Numbered from the stretch's first letter, positions 16,701 to 24,787 are shown. The stretch: DNA of 64,000 bases from Nonomuraea dietziae (GCF_014195505.1 NZ_JACIBV010000001.1:1798001-1862000), one strand, 5' to 3'. The notes: generated by a model not told the origin, from the letters alone. Program-made: numbers and translations.

Positions 16701-17032
16701 GTGGCGACGGCGGTGGCGAGTCTGTGCAGGTCGTCGCCGCCGAACGCGCGTCCTTCCCGCACGGCACGGCGCAGGCTCGGGCCCGCGACGTATTCGCTGA
16801 CGATGTACGGCCGGCCACCGGTCAGGTCGGTGGCCAGGACCTTGGCCGTGCAGTACGAGGCCACGCGCCCGGCCGCAGCGGCCTCCTTGGCGAGTCGGTC
16901 GCGGCTGCCCTCCGTGTGCAGCACCTTGACCGCCACGCGGCGGCCTTCTGGATCATAGGCGTCGTAGACCACACCCTGACCGCCCGAACCCAAGCGGCCC
17001 GCCAGGACGTAGTCGCCGATACGCGTCTCCAT
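13715..17032 (-). CDS. Ser/Thr protein kinase fused to nSTAND-like helical region, membrane helix and WD40-like propeller
   Basis: About 1105 aa. Residues 1-265 are a complete Hanks-type kinase: glycine loop GSGGQGVV, VAVKVL lysine, HRDLKPDN catalytic loop, DFG, and GTPSYMAPE. Residues 285-430 (LLRLVAMGERGATTAEL, AWPRLREWVAAEREGL, WEDHGRRDGDLLRGSRLEHA) match the winged-helix/helical part that in actinomycete nSTAND proteins follows the NTPase. Next come one membrane helix (AATAVLATLLAVAVAAAGAAV), then about 600 residues of degenerate WD40-like repeats and a tail DRAGRALTPAEWERHLPG typical of those nSTAND propellers. The kinase thus stands where an NTPase normally sits. Probably a membrane signalling receptor; ligand unknown. 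Confidence 0.88.
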   Translation of the reverse strand: METRIGDYVLAGRLGSGGQGVVYDAYDPEGRRVAVKVLHTEGSRDRLAKEAAAAGRVASYCTAKVLATDLTGGRPYIVSEYVAGPSLRRAVREGRAFGGDDLHRLATAVATALTSIHDAGVVHRDLKPDNVLLGPDGPRVIDFGIARTADMSLTMTGVIAGTPSYMAPEVFTGQRAGTAADVFAWGAVMVFAATGEDPFRGETMGAVMHQVLSAQPDVSALPDPVRSLVKAALAKDPEARPTARDLLLALVTGSPANTTELLVAGTRTAGGVRSPGHDDPSLGALAEDAYTCLASQERRHVAPVLLRLVAMGERGATTAELGPQAEPVLRAFRYMVATDDERVVLTRPAIVHAWPRLREWVAAEREGLAMLAEISAAARAWEDHGRRDGDLLRGSRLEHALTWAATGRTHATLIARERDFLQAATGLTRRQAQRRRAATAVLATLLAVAVAAAGAAVWQARLAQDQRDLATGRQVTAEAGRLRTTDPVKAMLLNVAGWRLAPDTGTKAGLIDAVRAPERAAFRLPAVAGIGAIAAGGNGRLMAGVGEHGVRLHDVPSGRLTASWPWPPGQAQTPAAAALSPSGRILVVVSRAEKATAWDARVTAWDARSGRKLRERFLGQGGELPLVRFGDHESLVALGRGTGVHVLWDTLDGRTFELTDFYAPDGPLISAAGTHAAAVHLGALKLVRLPVMTADDRVPRTCGSVAAFSPDGRRLLCADGDITSWDLATGRKTKGPHWRISALDQMNMVGGAGLRAADEVMVGYAGDAITVWAAGKRILEHRIGAEPQAVWLEPDGATLRYQRDDTVVTLDLRPRLPVTRPSRAAGRSIPDADRAPGGRLRVSATEAALRGWDSASGRPLWTHPIPAGWRVNRRTFTADGTVHVVGLQTIDYVARPGDRLVRLDTATGRVIDDRTLESDLGHFVVAADGTTLVSPTGAMLDLRTGQKIGLGFSVVDHSVVAASPVGPLIAVSGTQGRITLWDIHRRTPLTPSLQADAETRLLAFSPDGSLVAAYGEQWRDGGVVHVWDTATMTRLAAVPLPDEHAVEHLLFTADLTLRMTTRRTVLELPTDGDRLAQELCDRAGRALTPAEWERHLPGVPRRPRC

Positions 17033-17100
17033 AGCGGGTTAGACGCGGCGATTCAACCGGAAGTTGTATCCCGCCTGGAGGCAACGGGTGGAGCCATCTC

Positions 17101-18798
17101 TCACGTAGCAGAGCTTCCGGAGCCGTCCACGGTCACCTCGATCACCGTGGGCCCGTTGACGTCGAGCGCCCGCTTCAGCGCCGCGGGCAGCTCCGCCAGG
17201 TCGGCGACCCGCTCGCCTCGCCCGCCGAAGGCGCGGCCGAGTGCGGGGAAGTCGATGCCGTCGATGTCCACGGCGACCGGCGGGATGTTCCTGGCCAGCA
17301 TCTCCTCGCGGATCTCCGCGTAACCGTGGTTGTTCATGACGATCACGGGCAGGCTCAGCCGCAGCTCGGCGGCCACGGCCAGCTCCTGCACGCTGAACAG
17401 CGTGCCCCCGTCACCGGCCAGCGCGATCACGGTCCTGTCCTGGGCCGCCAGCTTGGCGCCGATCGCGGCGGGCACGGCGTAGCCGAGCGTGGCGTAGCCG
17501 GTCGGGTAGACGAACCTGCGCGGCGCGTCCATCGGCCAGAACGGCACGGTCCCGAAGTAGGACACCTGTGCGCTGTCGCCCGCGACGATCGTGTCCTCGG
17601 GCAGGCAGTCGCGCAGCACCTCCTGCACCGGCCGCCAGGCGGCGCCCACCGACATGGCCGCCTCCTCGGCCGCCGCCCGCACCCGCGCGGCGCGCTCCTG
17701 TCCGTGCCGGCCGGGTGCGCGGCCGCCCAGAACGTCATCCCGGGCGCCGCCCGGGCTCGCGGCCTGGATACCGCCCGGGGTGTCCCTCGGCGTGTCGCCC
17801 CTGGCATCGGCCAGGCTGTCGGCCAGCGCGCCGAGCACCGTGGCGGCGTCACCGTGGACCGCGATGTCGGCGGGCACGTTCTTGTGCAGCTGGCGCAGGT
17901 CCACATCGACCCTGATGACGGTGCCGCGCGGATGGAGCCGCACTCCCCACAGGTCGGAGTCGGCCAGCTCGCTGCCCGCCACCAGCAGCACGTCGGCGGC
18001 CTCGATCGCCTCCTGCACCGGGCCGAGGCCGACGCCGGCGCCCAGCGAGAGCGGGTGACTCTCCGGCACCACGCCCTTCCCGCTCACGCTGGTGGCCACC
18101 GGCGCGCCGAGCAGCTCCGCCAGCCGTACGGCCTGGGCGCAGGCGTCGCGCGCGCCGCCGCCGAGGACGATCAGCGGGGTGGAGGCGCCGCGCAGCGCGG
18201 CGGCGGCCCCGGCCAGCACGCCGGCGGAGGGCAGGAGCGCCGCGCTCTCCAGCGGCCCTGGAGCCGCCCCGTCCCACGGCGACTCCAGCACGTCGAGCGG
18301 CAGTTCCAGGTGGACGGGGCGGGGGCGCTCCACCCGCCAGCGGGCGAACGTCTCGTGGATCACCGCGGCGGCCTGCGCGGGCGAGGAGACGCGGACGCTG
18401 CGGTCGTAGAGCGCGTCCATGGCGGCCCGCTGGTCCTTGACCTCGTGCAGCCAGCCCACGTCGGCGCGCTCCTGCCCGAGCGGCGCACCCGGCGAGATCA
18501 CCAGCAGCGGCACCGAGTCCGCGTAGGCCGTGGCCGCGGCGGTGGCGATGTTGGTCAGACCCGGCCCACTGGTGGTGACGCACACGCCTGGACGGCCGCT
18601 GACCCTGGCGTAGGCGTCAGCCGCGTAGCCGCCGCCCTGCTCGTGCCTGGGGGCGACGTGACGGATGTCCGAGCTCGCCAGCTGCCGGTACAGCTCCAGG
18701 TTGTGGGTGCCGGGGATGCCGAAGACGGTCTCGACGCCGTTGCCGCGCAGCGCGCCCACCACGGCTGCGGCACCGGTCAATGATGATTCGGTTGCCAT
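17101..18798 (-). CDS. Thiamine-diphosphate-dependent enzyme (acetolactate synthase/decarboxylase family)
   Basis: About 565 aa. The N-terminal Pyr domain has the catalytic glutamate in PRHEQGGGYAADAYARVSG (about Glu52) and GIPGTHNLELY. The central domain binds nucleotide in true synthases. The C-terminal PP domain has the GDG...N metal/ThDP motif (ALAGDGGTLFSVQEL to VIVMNNHGY). The overall pattern recalls 2-oxo-acid decarboxylases such as 5-guanidino-2-oxopentanoate decarboxylase, but I would not assign a substrate. A Pro/Gly/Asp-rich insert of about 45 residues (around 325-370) separates the last two domains. It faces an Lrp-type regulator across 41 bp. The amidohydrolase and MHS transporter beyond that suggest one catabolic pathway. 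Confidence 0.85.
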   Translation of the reverse strand: MATESSLTGAAAVVGALRGNGVETVFGIPGTHNLELYRQLASSDIRHVAPRHEQGGGYAADAYARVSGRPGVCVTTSGPGLTNIATAAATAYADSVPLLVISPGAPLGQERADVGWLHEVKDQRAAMDALYDRSVRVSSPAQAAAVIHETFARWRVERPRPVHLELPLDVLESPWDGAAPGPLESAALLPSAGVLAGAAAALRGASTPLIVLGGGARDACAQAVRLAELLGAPVATSVSGKGVVPESHPLSLGAGVGLGPVQEAIEAADVLLVAGSELADSDLWGVRLHPRGTVIRVDVDLRQLHKNVPADIAVHGDAATVLGALADSLADARGDTPRDTPGGIQAASPGGARDDVLGGRAPGRHGQERAARVRAAAEEAAMSVGAAWRPVQEVLRDCLPEDTIVAGDSAQVSYFGTVPFWPMDAPRRFVYPTGYATLGYAVPAAIGAKLAAQDRTVIALAGDGGTLFSVQELAVAAELRLSLPVIVMNNHGYAEIREEMLARNIPPVAVDIDGIDFPALGRAFGGRGERVADLAELPAALKRALDVNGPTVIEVTVDGSGSSAT

Positions 18799-18839
18799 AG
18801 TGCGGTTGAGCCTACGTTTCGCCCGTTACCTTTGTCTAT

Positions 18840-19720
18840 GTGGATCTGGATCGCACCGACCTTGAGATCGTCAGGCACCTACAGGCCGACGGACGGATGA
18901 CCTTCGAGACGATCGCGCAGCGGGTGGGCCTGTCGCGGCCCGCCACCCGCACCCGCGCGCAGCGGCTGCTCACCTCGGGCGCGCTGCGGATCGTCGCCAT
19001 CGTGCACCCCACGGTCAAGGGGCTGACCGCCATCGCCCACGCCTCCATCAGAGTGGACGGCCCCGCCCGGCCCGTCGCCCACTCGATCGCCGAACTGGCC
19101 GAGGGCCCCCCTTCGTCACGCTGACCGTCGGCGGCCACGCGGTCGTGGCCGAGGTGCGCGCGCCCGACTTCGCCACGCTCGCCGCCTCCATCGAGCGGCT
19201 GCGCGGGATGCAGGGGGTGCGCGGGGTGGACACGCTGGTCTACACGCGGGTGCTCAAGGACTCCACCGCGCTGTCGGAGCCGCGCGCCGAGCTGCAGATG
19301 GACGAGATCGACCACCGCATCCTGGGCGAGCTCCAGGCCGACGGACGGATCGCCTTCGCCGACCTGGGCGAGCGGGTGGGGCTGTCTCCCGGTGCCGCCA
19401 GGGTGCGGGCGCTGCGACTGCTCGACGCGGGGGTGGCCAGGGTGGTGGCGCTGGTGCGTCCTGACGTGCTGGGCATGGGACAGCTGTGCGGGTTCGCGCT
19501 GACCGTCGAAGGGGACGCCGCGCCCCTGGTTGAGCGGCTGTCGTCGTGGGAGCGCGTGTCCTACCTGGCCGCGTGCATGGGCCGGGCCGATCTGGTCGGC
19601 ACCGTGGCGGGCGAGACGCTGCCCGAGGTGATCACGCTGCTCGAACAGGTGCGGGAGATGAAGGGCGTGAGAGAGCTGACTTCCTGGGTCCACGCCGAGC
19701 TCGTCAAGGAGCGCTACTGA
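18840..19720 (+). pseudogene. Double-module Lrp/AsnC regulator, broken by a one-base frameshift
   Basis: Two Lrp-type units in one gene of about 293 codons. The first has HTH LDRTDLEIVRHLQADGRMTF and VGLSRPATRTRAQRLL; the second has IDHRILGELQADGRIAF and VGLSPGAARVRALRLL. Each is followed by ligand-binding RAM-like sequence. The first frame stops at 19124, while the clean continuation (FVTLTVGGHAVVAEV) lies in another frame. One C missing from the C6 run at 19106-19111 restores a single protein. Both halves keep full coding character, so this is a very recent mutation or a sequence error. It is divergent from the ThDP enzyme and upstream of the amidohydrolase. Lrp proteins bind amino acids or related metabolites, which would fit control of both. 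Confidence 0.82.
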
Positions 19721-19724
19721 CGAT

Positions 19725-19754
19725 TCGTTTGCCAGATGGCCACTTGACAAACGA
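19725..19754. promoter_or_regulatory. Inverted repeat overlapping a -35-like element upstream of the amidohydrolase
   Basis: TCGTTTG (19725-19731) and its complement CAAACGA (19748-19754) form a perfect 7-bp inverted repeat with a 16-bp spacer. The right arm overlaps TTGACA (19744-19749), a consensus -35 box. No convincing -10 box is seen. Its place just behind the Lrp gene and before the amidohydrolase suggests an operator for that regulator; this is inference. Confidence 0.45.
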
Positions 19755-19808
19755 CTCGTCCGTTACGCATGCTCCCTTCAATCGAAACCGCTTGAGGGGA
19801 GAGTGCGC

Positions 19809-21413
19809 ATGGACACCCTGCTGGTCGCCGGGGCAACGGTGGTCACGCCGGACGGGCACGCGGAGGCGCTCGCCGTACGCGGCGGGCGGATCGAGCACGT
19901 CGGGACCGTCGCCGAGTGCCGGGAAGCGCTCGGCCGGGTGGACGAGGAGCTCGTCCTGGACGGCGGGGTCGTGCACCCCGGCTTCGTGGACGCGCACTGC
20001 CACCCCGTCATGTACGGCCAGGCACTGGCTTGGGTCGACTGCAGGCCGGAGGCGGCCCCCGACCTCGACACGCTGGTGTCGCTGCTGGCGGAGACGGCCA
20101 GGCGGCTGCCGCCCGGCGCGCCGGTACGCGGCTTCGGCTACGAGCACAGGCGGCTGGCCGAGCGCCGTCACCCGACCGCCCACGACCTCGACAGGGTCGC
20201 GACCGATCGGGAGGTCTATCTGATGAACGCCTCCGGTCACGGCGGCGTCGTCAACACCTACGCGCTGCGGCAGTACGGCATCACCGCCGGCATGCCCGAC
20301 CCGGTGGGCGGGCGGATCGGCCGCTTCGACGGCGGCGAGCCCAACGGCGAGCTATGGGACGCCGCCTGCGACCTGCTGACCGGCCTAGACGGCGTCAAGA
20401 TCCGCAACCACGGGCCCAACTTCCACCTGTCCGAACCCGCCGACATCATGATCGAGCACGTCAGGCGGGCCCAGGAAATCTTCCTGGCGGCGGGGGTGAC
20501 CAGCGTCGGCGACGCCCAGGTGTCGCGGCGCGAGCTGGAGACCTACCTCTGGGCCAGGGACGAGGGCGCCCTGCGGTTGCGGGTCTCGGCCTATCTCACC
20601 TCCGCCCTCCTCGACACCGCCGCCGACCTCGGCCTGGCCGGCGAGCTGGGCGACGACCGGCTGAGGATCGCGGGGGTCAAGTTCTACGCCGACGGCACCC
20701 TGGGCGGCTGGACCGCCTACTTCCCCGACGGGTACGCCGCCGACTGCTGCCACCACGGCCAGCTCTACCACTCCCCCGAGGAGTACACCGAGCTGATCGG
20801 CCGCGCGCACCGGCTCGGCCTGCAGACCGCCACGCACGCGCAGTCGCCCTACGCGATCGGCATGGTGCTCGACGCTGTGGAGAAGGCGGGGCCGCCGTAC
20901 GGCATGCGCCACAGGATCGAGCACTCGGGGCTGCCCACCGACGAGCAGATCGGCCGCATGGCCGAGCTCGGCGTGATCCCCGTCATGCAGCCCCAGCACC
21001 ACCTGCGCACCGGCGACGGCACGATCACCGCGGTCGGCGAGCTCGGCCACCGCTACAACCCGGCGGGGCTGTGCGCCGCCGCGGGCGTGCCCGTCGTCTT
21101 CAGCTCCGACGCGCCCGTCGCCCAGCCCGATCCGCTGGAGGCCGTCGCCGCCGCCGCCACCCGCACGACCGTTCTCGGCACCGTGCTCGGCGGCCCCGAG
21201 CTGCGGATGTCCGTGCCCGACGGCCTGCGCGCGCACTCGATCGCGGCGGCGGGGGCGCTGCGCCGCGAGCACGCGGTCGGCTCGCTCGAGCCCGGCAAGC
21301 TCGCCGACTTCGCCGTCATGGACGGCGACCCCACCACGGCCCAGCCCGCGGAGCTGAGCTCGATCCGGGTCACGCAGACCTGGATCGGCGGCCGCCTCGC
21401 CTGGTCGGCCTGA
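19809..21413 (+). CDS. YtcJ-type amidohydrolase (Amidohydro_3)
   Basis: About 534 aa from ATG 19809, chosen because GGGGAG lies seven bases upstream (GTG 19803 is too close). It has the metal-binding DAHCHP near the N-terminus, a carboxylate/Lys region in IAGVKFYADGTLGGWTAYF, later metal ligands in ATHAQS and HRIEHSG, and the final Asp in VVFSSDAPVAQPDPL. The C-terminal SLEPGKLADFAVMDGDP strand motif is typical of amidohydrolases. It hydrolyses C-N bonds of an unknown amide or cyclic substrate in the cytoplasm. The MHS transporter gene follows after 29 bp and is probably co-transcribed, giving uptake plus hydrolysis, with the divergent ThDP enzyme as a likely later step. Confidence 0.87.
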   Translation: MDTLLVAGATVVTPDGHAEALAVRGGRIEHVGTVAECREALGRVDEELVLDGGVVHPGFVDAHCHPVMYGQALAWVDCRPEAAPDLDTLVSLLAETARRLPPGAPVRGFGYEHRRLAERRHPTAHDLDRVATDREVYLMNASGHGGVVNTYALRQYGITAGMPDPVGGRIGRFDGGEPNGELWDAACDLLTGLDGVKIRNHGPNFHLSEPADIMIEHVRRAQEIFLAAGVTSVGDAQVSRRELETYLWARDEGALRLRVSAYLTSALLDTAADLGLAGELGDDRLRIAGVKFYADGTLGGWTAYFPDGYAADCCHHGQLYHSPEEYTELIGRAHRLGLQTATHAQSPYAIGMVLDAVEKAGPPYGMRHRIEHSGLPTDEQIGRMAELGVIPVMQPQHHLRTGDGTITAVGELGHRYNPAGLCAAAGVPVVFSSDAPVAQPDPLEAVAAAATRTTVLGTVLGGPELRMSVPDGLRAHSIAAAGALRREHAVGSLEPGKLADFAVMDGDPTTAQPAELSSIRVTQTWIGGRLAWSA

Positions 21414-21442
21414 CCCCCCATCCCGCCCTGGAGGAACCCCCC

Positions 21443-22720
21443 ATGACCAACAAGAGCAGGTCGGCGCTGGCGGCGCTGGTCGGCACCTCGATCGAGTGGT
21501 ACGACTTCTACGCCTTCGCCACGGCCGCCGCGATCGTCTTCAACCAGGTCTTCTTCCCCCCCGACATGTCGCCCTTCGTCAGGACGGTGGCCTCGTTCGG
21601 CACGTTCGCGGTCGGCTTCCTGCTCAGGCCGCTCGGCGGGATCATCTTCGGCCACATCGGTGACCGCATCGGGCGCAAGAACACGCTGGTCACCACGCTG
21701 CTCATGATGGGCGTCGCCTCGTTCGCGATCGGCCTGCTGCCCACGTACGCGCAGGTCGGCGCATGGGCGCCGCTGATGCTTGTGGCGCTCAGGCTGGTGC
21801 AGGGCATCGCGCTGGGCGGCGAGTGGGGCGGCGCCGTGCTGGTCGCCGTGGAGAACGCGCCGCCAGGCCGGCGCGCCTTCTTCGGCTCCTTCGCCCAGCT
21901 CGGCTCCTCCGTGGGAGCGCTGCTGTCCACGGGCGCCTTCAGCCTGATGAGCTCCTTCGGCGACGAGGCGTTCGTCTCGTGGGGCTGGCGCGTGCCGTTC
22001 CTGCTGTCGGCCGTCCTGGTCGTCATCGGCCTGATGATCAGGCTCAAGCTGGAGGAGTCGCCCGCGATGCGGCAGGTGCGCGCGGAGCGGGCCGTCGCCG
22101 ACACGCTGCCGGTGCGCGAGGTCCTGCAGAAGTCGTGGCGCACCGTGCTCCTCGGCGTCTTCGCCCTGGCCACCGCCACCGGCGGGTACTACGTCACGAC
22201 CACCTTCCTGCTCACGTACGGCACCGGCACGCACGGTCTCACCGAGGCCATGCTGCTCAACGGCCTGTCACTGGCCGCCTTCCTCGAACTGCTGGTCACG
22301 CCGCTGCTGTCGTTCTACGCCGACAAGATCGGGCCTCACCGCATGGTCATCGCCGGGCTGATCGGTGTGATCGCGCTGTCCGTCCCGCAGTTCCTGGTGC
22401 TGGGCTCGGGCAGCGTCGCGCTCATCTACCTGGCGATGCTGGCCATGCGGTTCGCCATGTCGGCGCTCTACGGTCCGGTCGCGACCGTCCTGGCCGAGGG
22501 CTTCGCCGCGCGGGTCCGCTACACCGGGATCTCGCTGTCGCACCAGGTCTCCACCATGATCTTCGGCGGGCTCTCCCCCATCGCGGCGACGGCGCTGGCG
22601 GCCTCGGCGGGCGGCAGCTTCTGGCCGGTCGCCGGGCTGCTGATGGCCATCTCGCTGGTCGGCGTGTACTGCACGGCCCGCCTCAAGCACCACGAGAGGC
22701 TCGTCGTCACAGCCGCCTGA
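21443..22720 (+). CDS. MHS-family MFS transporter (metabolite:proton symporter)
   Basis: About 425 aa with 12 predicted helices. The N-terminus SIEWYDFYAFATAAA and the loops GHIGDRIGRKNTL and ALGGEWGGAVLVAVENAP are hallmarks of the MHS subfamily (ShiA, ProP, KgtP relatives), which import organic acids and compatible solutes with protons. GGAGGAACC precedes the ATG. It lies 29 bp after the amidohydrolase and most probably imports that enzyme's substrate or a related compound. Confidence 0.9.
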   Translation: MTNKSRSALAALVGTSIEWYDFYAFATAAAIVFNQVFFPPDMSPFVRTVASFGTFAVGFLLRPLGGIIFGHIGDRIGRKNTLVTTLLMMGVASFAIGLLPTYAQVGAWAPLMLVALRLVQGIALGGEWGGAVLVAVENAPPGRRAFFGSFAQLGSSVGALLSTGAFSLMSSFGDEAFVSWGWRVPFLLSAVLVVIGLMIRLKLEESPAMRQVRAERAVADTLPVREVLQKSWRTVLLGVFALATATGGYYVTTTFLLTYGTGTHGLTEAMLLNGLSLAAFLELLVTPLLSFYADKIGPHRMVIAGLIGVIALSVPQFLVLGSGSVALIYLAMLAMRFAMSALYGPVATVLAEGFAARVRYTGISLSHQVSTMIFGGLSPIAATALAASAGGSFWPVAGLLMAISLVGVYCTARLKHHERLVVTAA

Positions 22721-22778
22721 TCGGGCCGGTCTCCTCCAGGCAGGGACCCAAGATCCGCTGGTTCGGCCATGGGTTCAT

Positions 22779-22805
22779 TTGACTCAGCAATCAATTGAAT
22801 ATAAT
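22779..22805 (+). promoter_or_regulatory. Promoter of the TetR/glycosyltransferase operon
   Basis: TTGACT (22779-22784) and a perfect TATAAT (22800-22805) with 15-bp spacing, in a stretch that is strikingly AT-rich for this genome. The palindrome TCAATTGA (22791-22798) sits in the spacer and may be the TetR operator. Transcription would begin a few bases before the ATG at 22815, so the message is probably leaderless. Confidence 0.6.
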
Positions 22806-22814
22806 CATGACTCC

Positions 22815-23417
22815 ATGGAAAGTGAGGCCAGGCGTCCGTACCGCATGGGTGCCCGTGCCGCGGCCATGGAGGTCACGCGTACGCGCGTGCTGCAGGCGGC
22901 GGCCGGGCTGTGGATGCAGCGGTGGTACGACGACGTCACGCTGCAGCACGTCGCCGATGAGGCGGGCGTGTCGGTACAGACGATCGTCAACCACTTCGGT
23001 GGCAAGGATGAGCTGGCCGACGCCGTCGCCGACTGGGTGGCGTCGCAGGCGGCGCTCACCCGTCAGGCGCCGACCGGTGATGTCGCGGCGATCGTGGCCG
23101 CGCTGTTCGAGGACTACGAGCGACACGGCGACGCCAACGTGCTCTGGATCGCGCAGGTCGACCGTGTACCTGCGATCGCCCGGGCGGCCGCTCACGCGCG
23201 CGGCCAGCATCGGGCGTGGCTGGAACGGGTCTTCGCCGACCGCCTCCCGGCCCCGGGCCCCGCTTGCGAGCACGCGCTGAACCTGCACCACGCCGCCACC
23301 GACGTCTACCTGTGGAAACTGTGGCGGCGTGACCTCGGCCTGTCGCGTGAGGACGCCGAACGTGCCATGTGCGACCTGTTGACCTCGATCGACCCGCGGA
23401 AGAGGAACCATGAGTAG
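22815..23417 (+). CDS. TetR-family regulator
   Basis: About 200 aa. The N-terminal HTH is VTRTRVLQAAAGLWMQRWYD, then VTLQHVADEAGVSVQTIVNHFGGKDEL, the standard TetR DNA-binding pattern. The rest is a helical ligand domain without recognisable specificity. ATG 22815 is preferred over the in-frame start at 22779 because the latter falls in the promoter. Its end overlaps the glycosyltransferase start by 8 bp, so the two are coupled and the regulator probably controls its own operon, perhaps in response to the compound that the transferase glycosylates. Confidence 0.88.
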   Translation: MESEARRPYRMGARAAAMEVTRTRVLQAAAGLWMQRWYDDVTLQHVADEAGVSVQTIVNHFGGKDELADAVADWVASQAALTRQAPTGDVAAIVAALFEDYERHGDANVLWIAQVDRVPAIARAAAHARGQHRAWLERVFADRLPAPGPACEHALNLHHAATDVYLWKLWRRDLGLSREDAERAMCDLLTSIDPRKRNHE

Positions 23418-24723
23418 CGATTTCCTGTTCGCCACCTGGGCCGGCGGCGGAGCCGTGCCGCCCGTCCTGTCGGTCGCCCGCGCGCTGCGCGAACGCGGCC
23501 ACGGCGTCCGTGTGCTGGCCGACAGGTCGCTGCACGAGGAGGTCGCCGCCAGCGGCGTGGAGCCGATCGCCTGGACGACGGCGCCCCAGGGCGACGCCTC
23601 CGATCCGGTCAAGGACGTCATCAAGGACTTCGAGGCCCGCACGCCGCTGGGCGAGTTCGCGCGGCTGCGGGATCGCATCGTCTGCGGACCTGCGGCCGAT
23701 TACGCCCGGGACACGCTGGCCGAATTGCGTGCCCGCCCGGCCGACGTGCTGGTCGCCGAGCACATGCTGCTCGGCGCGCTCACTGGCGGCGAGGCCGCCG
23801 GGATCCCTGTGGCCTCGCTGGTGACGAGCCTTTATCCACTCCCCACTCCGGGGGCGCCACCGCCCGGTCCGGGCCTCGCCCCGGCCACGGGCGCGCTGGG
23901 GCGCCTGCGTGACCGGGTTCTGACCCAGCTGATCGTCAAACCGTGGGGGAAGGGGCTGCCGGCGCTCAACGCCGCCCGCATCGCCAACGGCCTGGCGCCG
24001 GTGGACTCGGTCATCGGCGCGTTCGATCGCGTCGACCGGCTGCTCGTGCTGTCCCCGCGCGCGCTCGACTATCCCAGCCGACGCTTCCCCGCCTACGTGC
24101 GGCACGTCGGCCCACGGCTCGACGACCCGGCCTGGGCCGGGGAACTGGAGCTGCCGGCGGGTGACGCACCACTGGCGCTGGTCGGCCTGAGCTCGTCGTT
24201 CATGGACCAGCGCACAGTGCTCGAGCGCATCGCCGAAGCCCTCGGCACGCTGCCGGTGCGCGGGCTGCTGACCACCGGCCCGGCCGTGGACCCGGCGAGG
24301 GTCCGCGCGCCCGGCAACGTCCTGGTCGCCGCGGCCGCCCCGCACAGCATCGCGCTGCGCCACGCCGCGGTGACCATCACGCACGCCGGCCACGGGACGG
24401 CCGTCAAGTCCCTGGCGGCCGGGGTCCCCCTGGTCTGCGTGCCGCTCGGGCGAGACCAGCGCGAGGTTGCACGGCACGTCGAATACGCCGGCGCCGGGAT
24501 CACGGTGAGCAGGCGCAGCTCACCGCGCGCCATCGCCCGCGCGGTCGACCGAGTCCTGAACGACCCGTCCTACCGCCGCGAAGCGCAGCGACTGGCGGCT
24601 GAGATCGCCGCCGAGACGGCCACCGACCGAGCGGTCACCGAACTCGAGGCCCTCGCCGAACGAGCACCGACAAGGACGAAGGCGCCGCGATCAGGGGGTG
24701 ACGGAGCACCAGCTCGACCATGA
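23410..24723 (+). CDS. UGT/MGT-type glycosyltransferase (GT1 family)
   Basis: About 437 aa with the two-Rossmann GT-B layout. The acceptor half begins FLFATWAGGGAVPPVLSVAR. The donor half carries the GT1 signature HAGHGTAVKSLAAGVPLVCV followed by GRDQ, which binds the sugar nucleotide. Close relatives glycosylate macrolides, phenolics or other small molecules, either as biosynthetic or resistance enzymes. Overlap with a TetR gene and absence of any biosynthetic cluster favour an inducible detoxification role, but this is inference. The tail (last 25 residues) is basic and Pro-rich. Confidence 0.85.
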   Translation: MSSDFLFATWAGGGAVPPVLSVARALRERGHGVRVLADRSLHEEVAASGVEPIAWTTAPQGDASDPVKDVIKDFEARTPLGEFARLRDRIVCGPAADYARDTLAELRARPADVLVAEHMLLGALTGGEAAGIPVASLVTSLYPLPTPGAPPPGPGLAPATGALGRLRDRVLTQLIVKPWGKGLPALNAARIANGLAPVDSVIGAFDRVDRLLVLSPRALDYPSRRFPAYVRHVGPRLDDPAWAGELELPAGDAPLALVGLSSSFMDQRTVLERIAEALGTLPVRGLLTTGPAVDPARVRAPGNVLVAAAAPHSIALRHAAVTITHAGHGTAVKSLAAGVPLVCVPLGRDQREVARHVEYAGAGITVSRRSSPRAIARAVDRVLNDPSYRREAQRLAAEIAAETATDRAVTELEALAERAPTRTKAPRSGGDGAPARP

Positions 24724-24725
24724 CC

Positions 24726-24763
24726 GTGTGGCCAGATCGGCGGGCGATCAGGTCTTGCCACAC
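24726..24763. repeat. Nested inverted repeat between glycosyltransferase and amidohydrolase
   Basis: GTGTGGC (24726-24732) pairs with GCCACAC (24757-24763), and inside it GATCG and CGATC pair again. It begins just after the glycosyltransferase stop and ends 24 bp before the next ATG. It may be a weak terminator or an operator for the amidohydrolase. Confidence 0.4.
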
Positions 24764-24787
24764 AGAGATGGTCGTTAGAGTGCGGAC

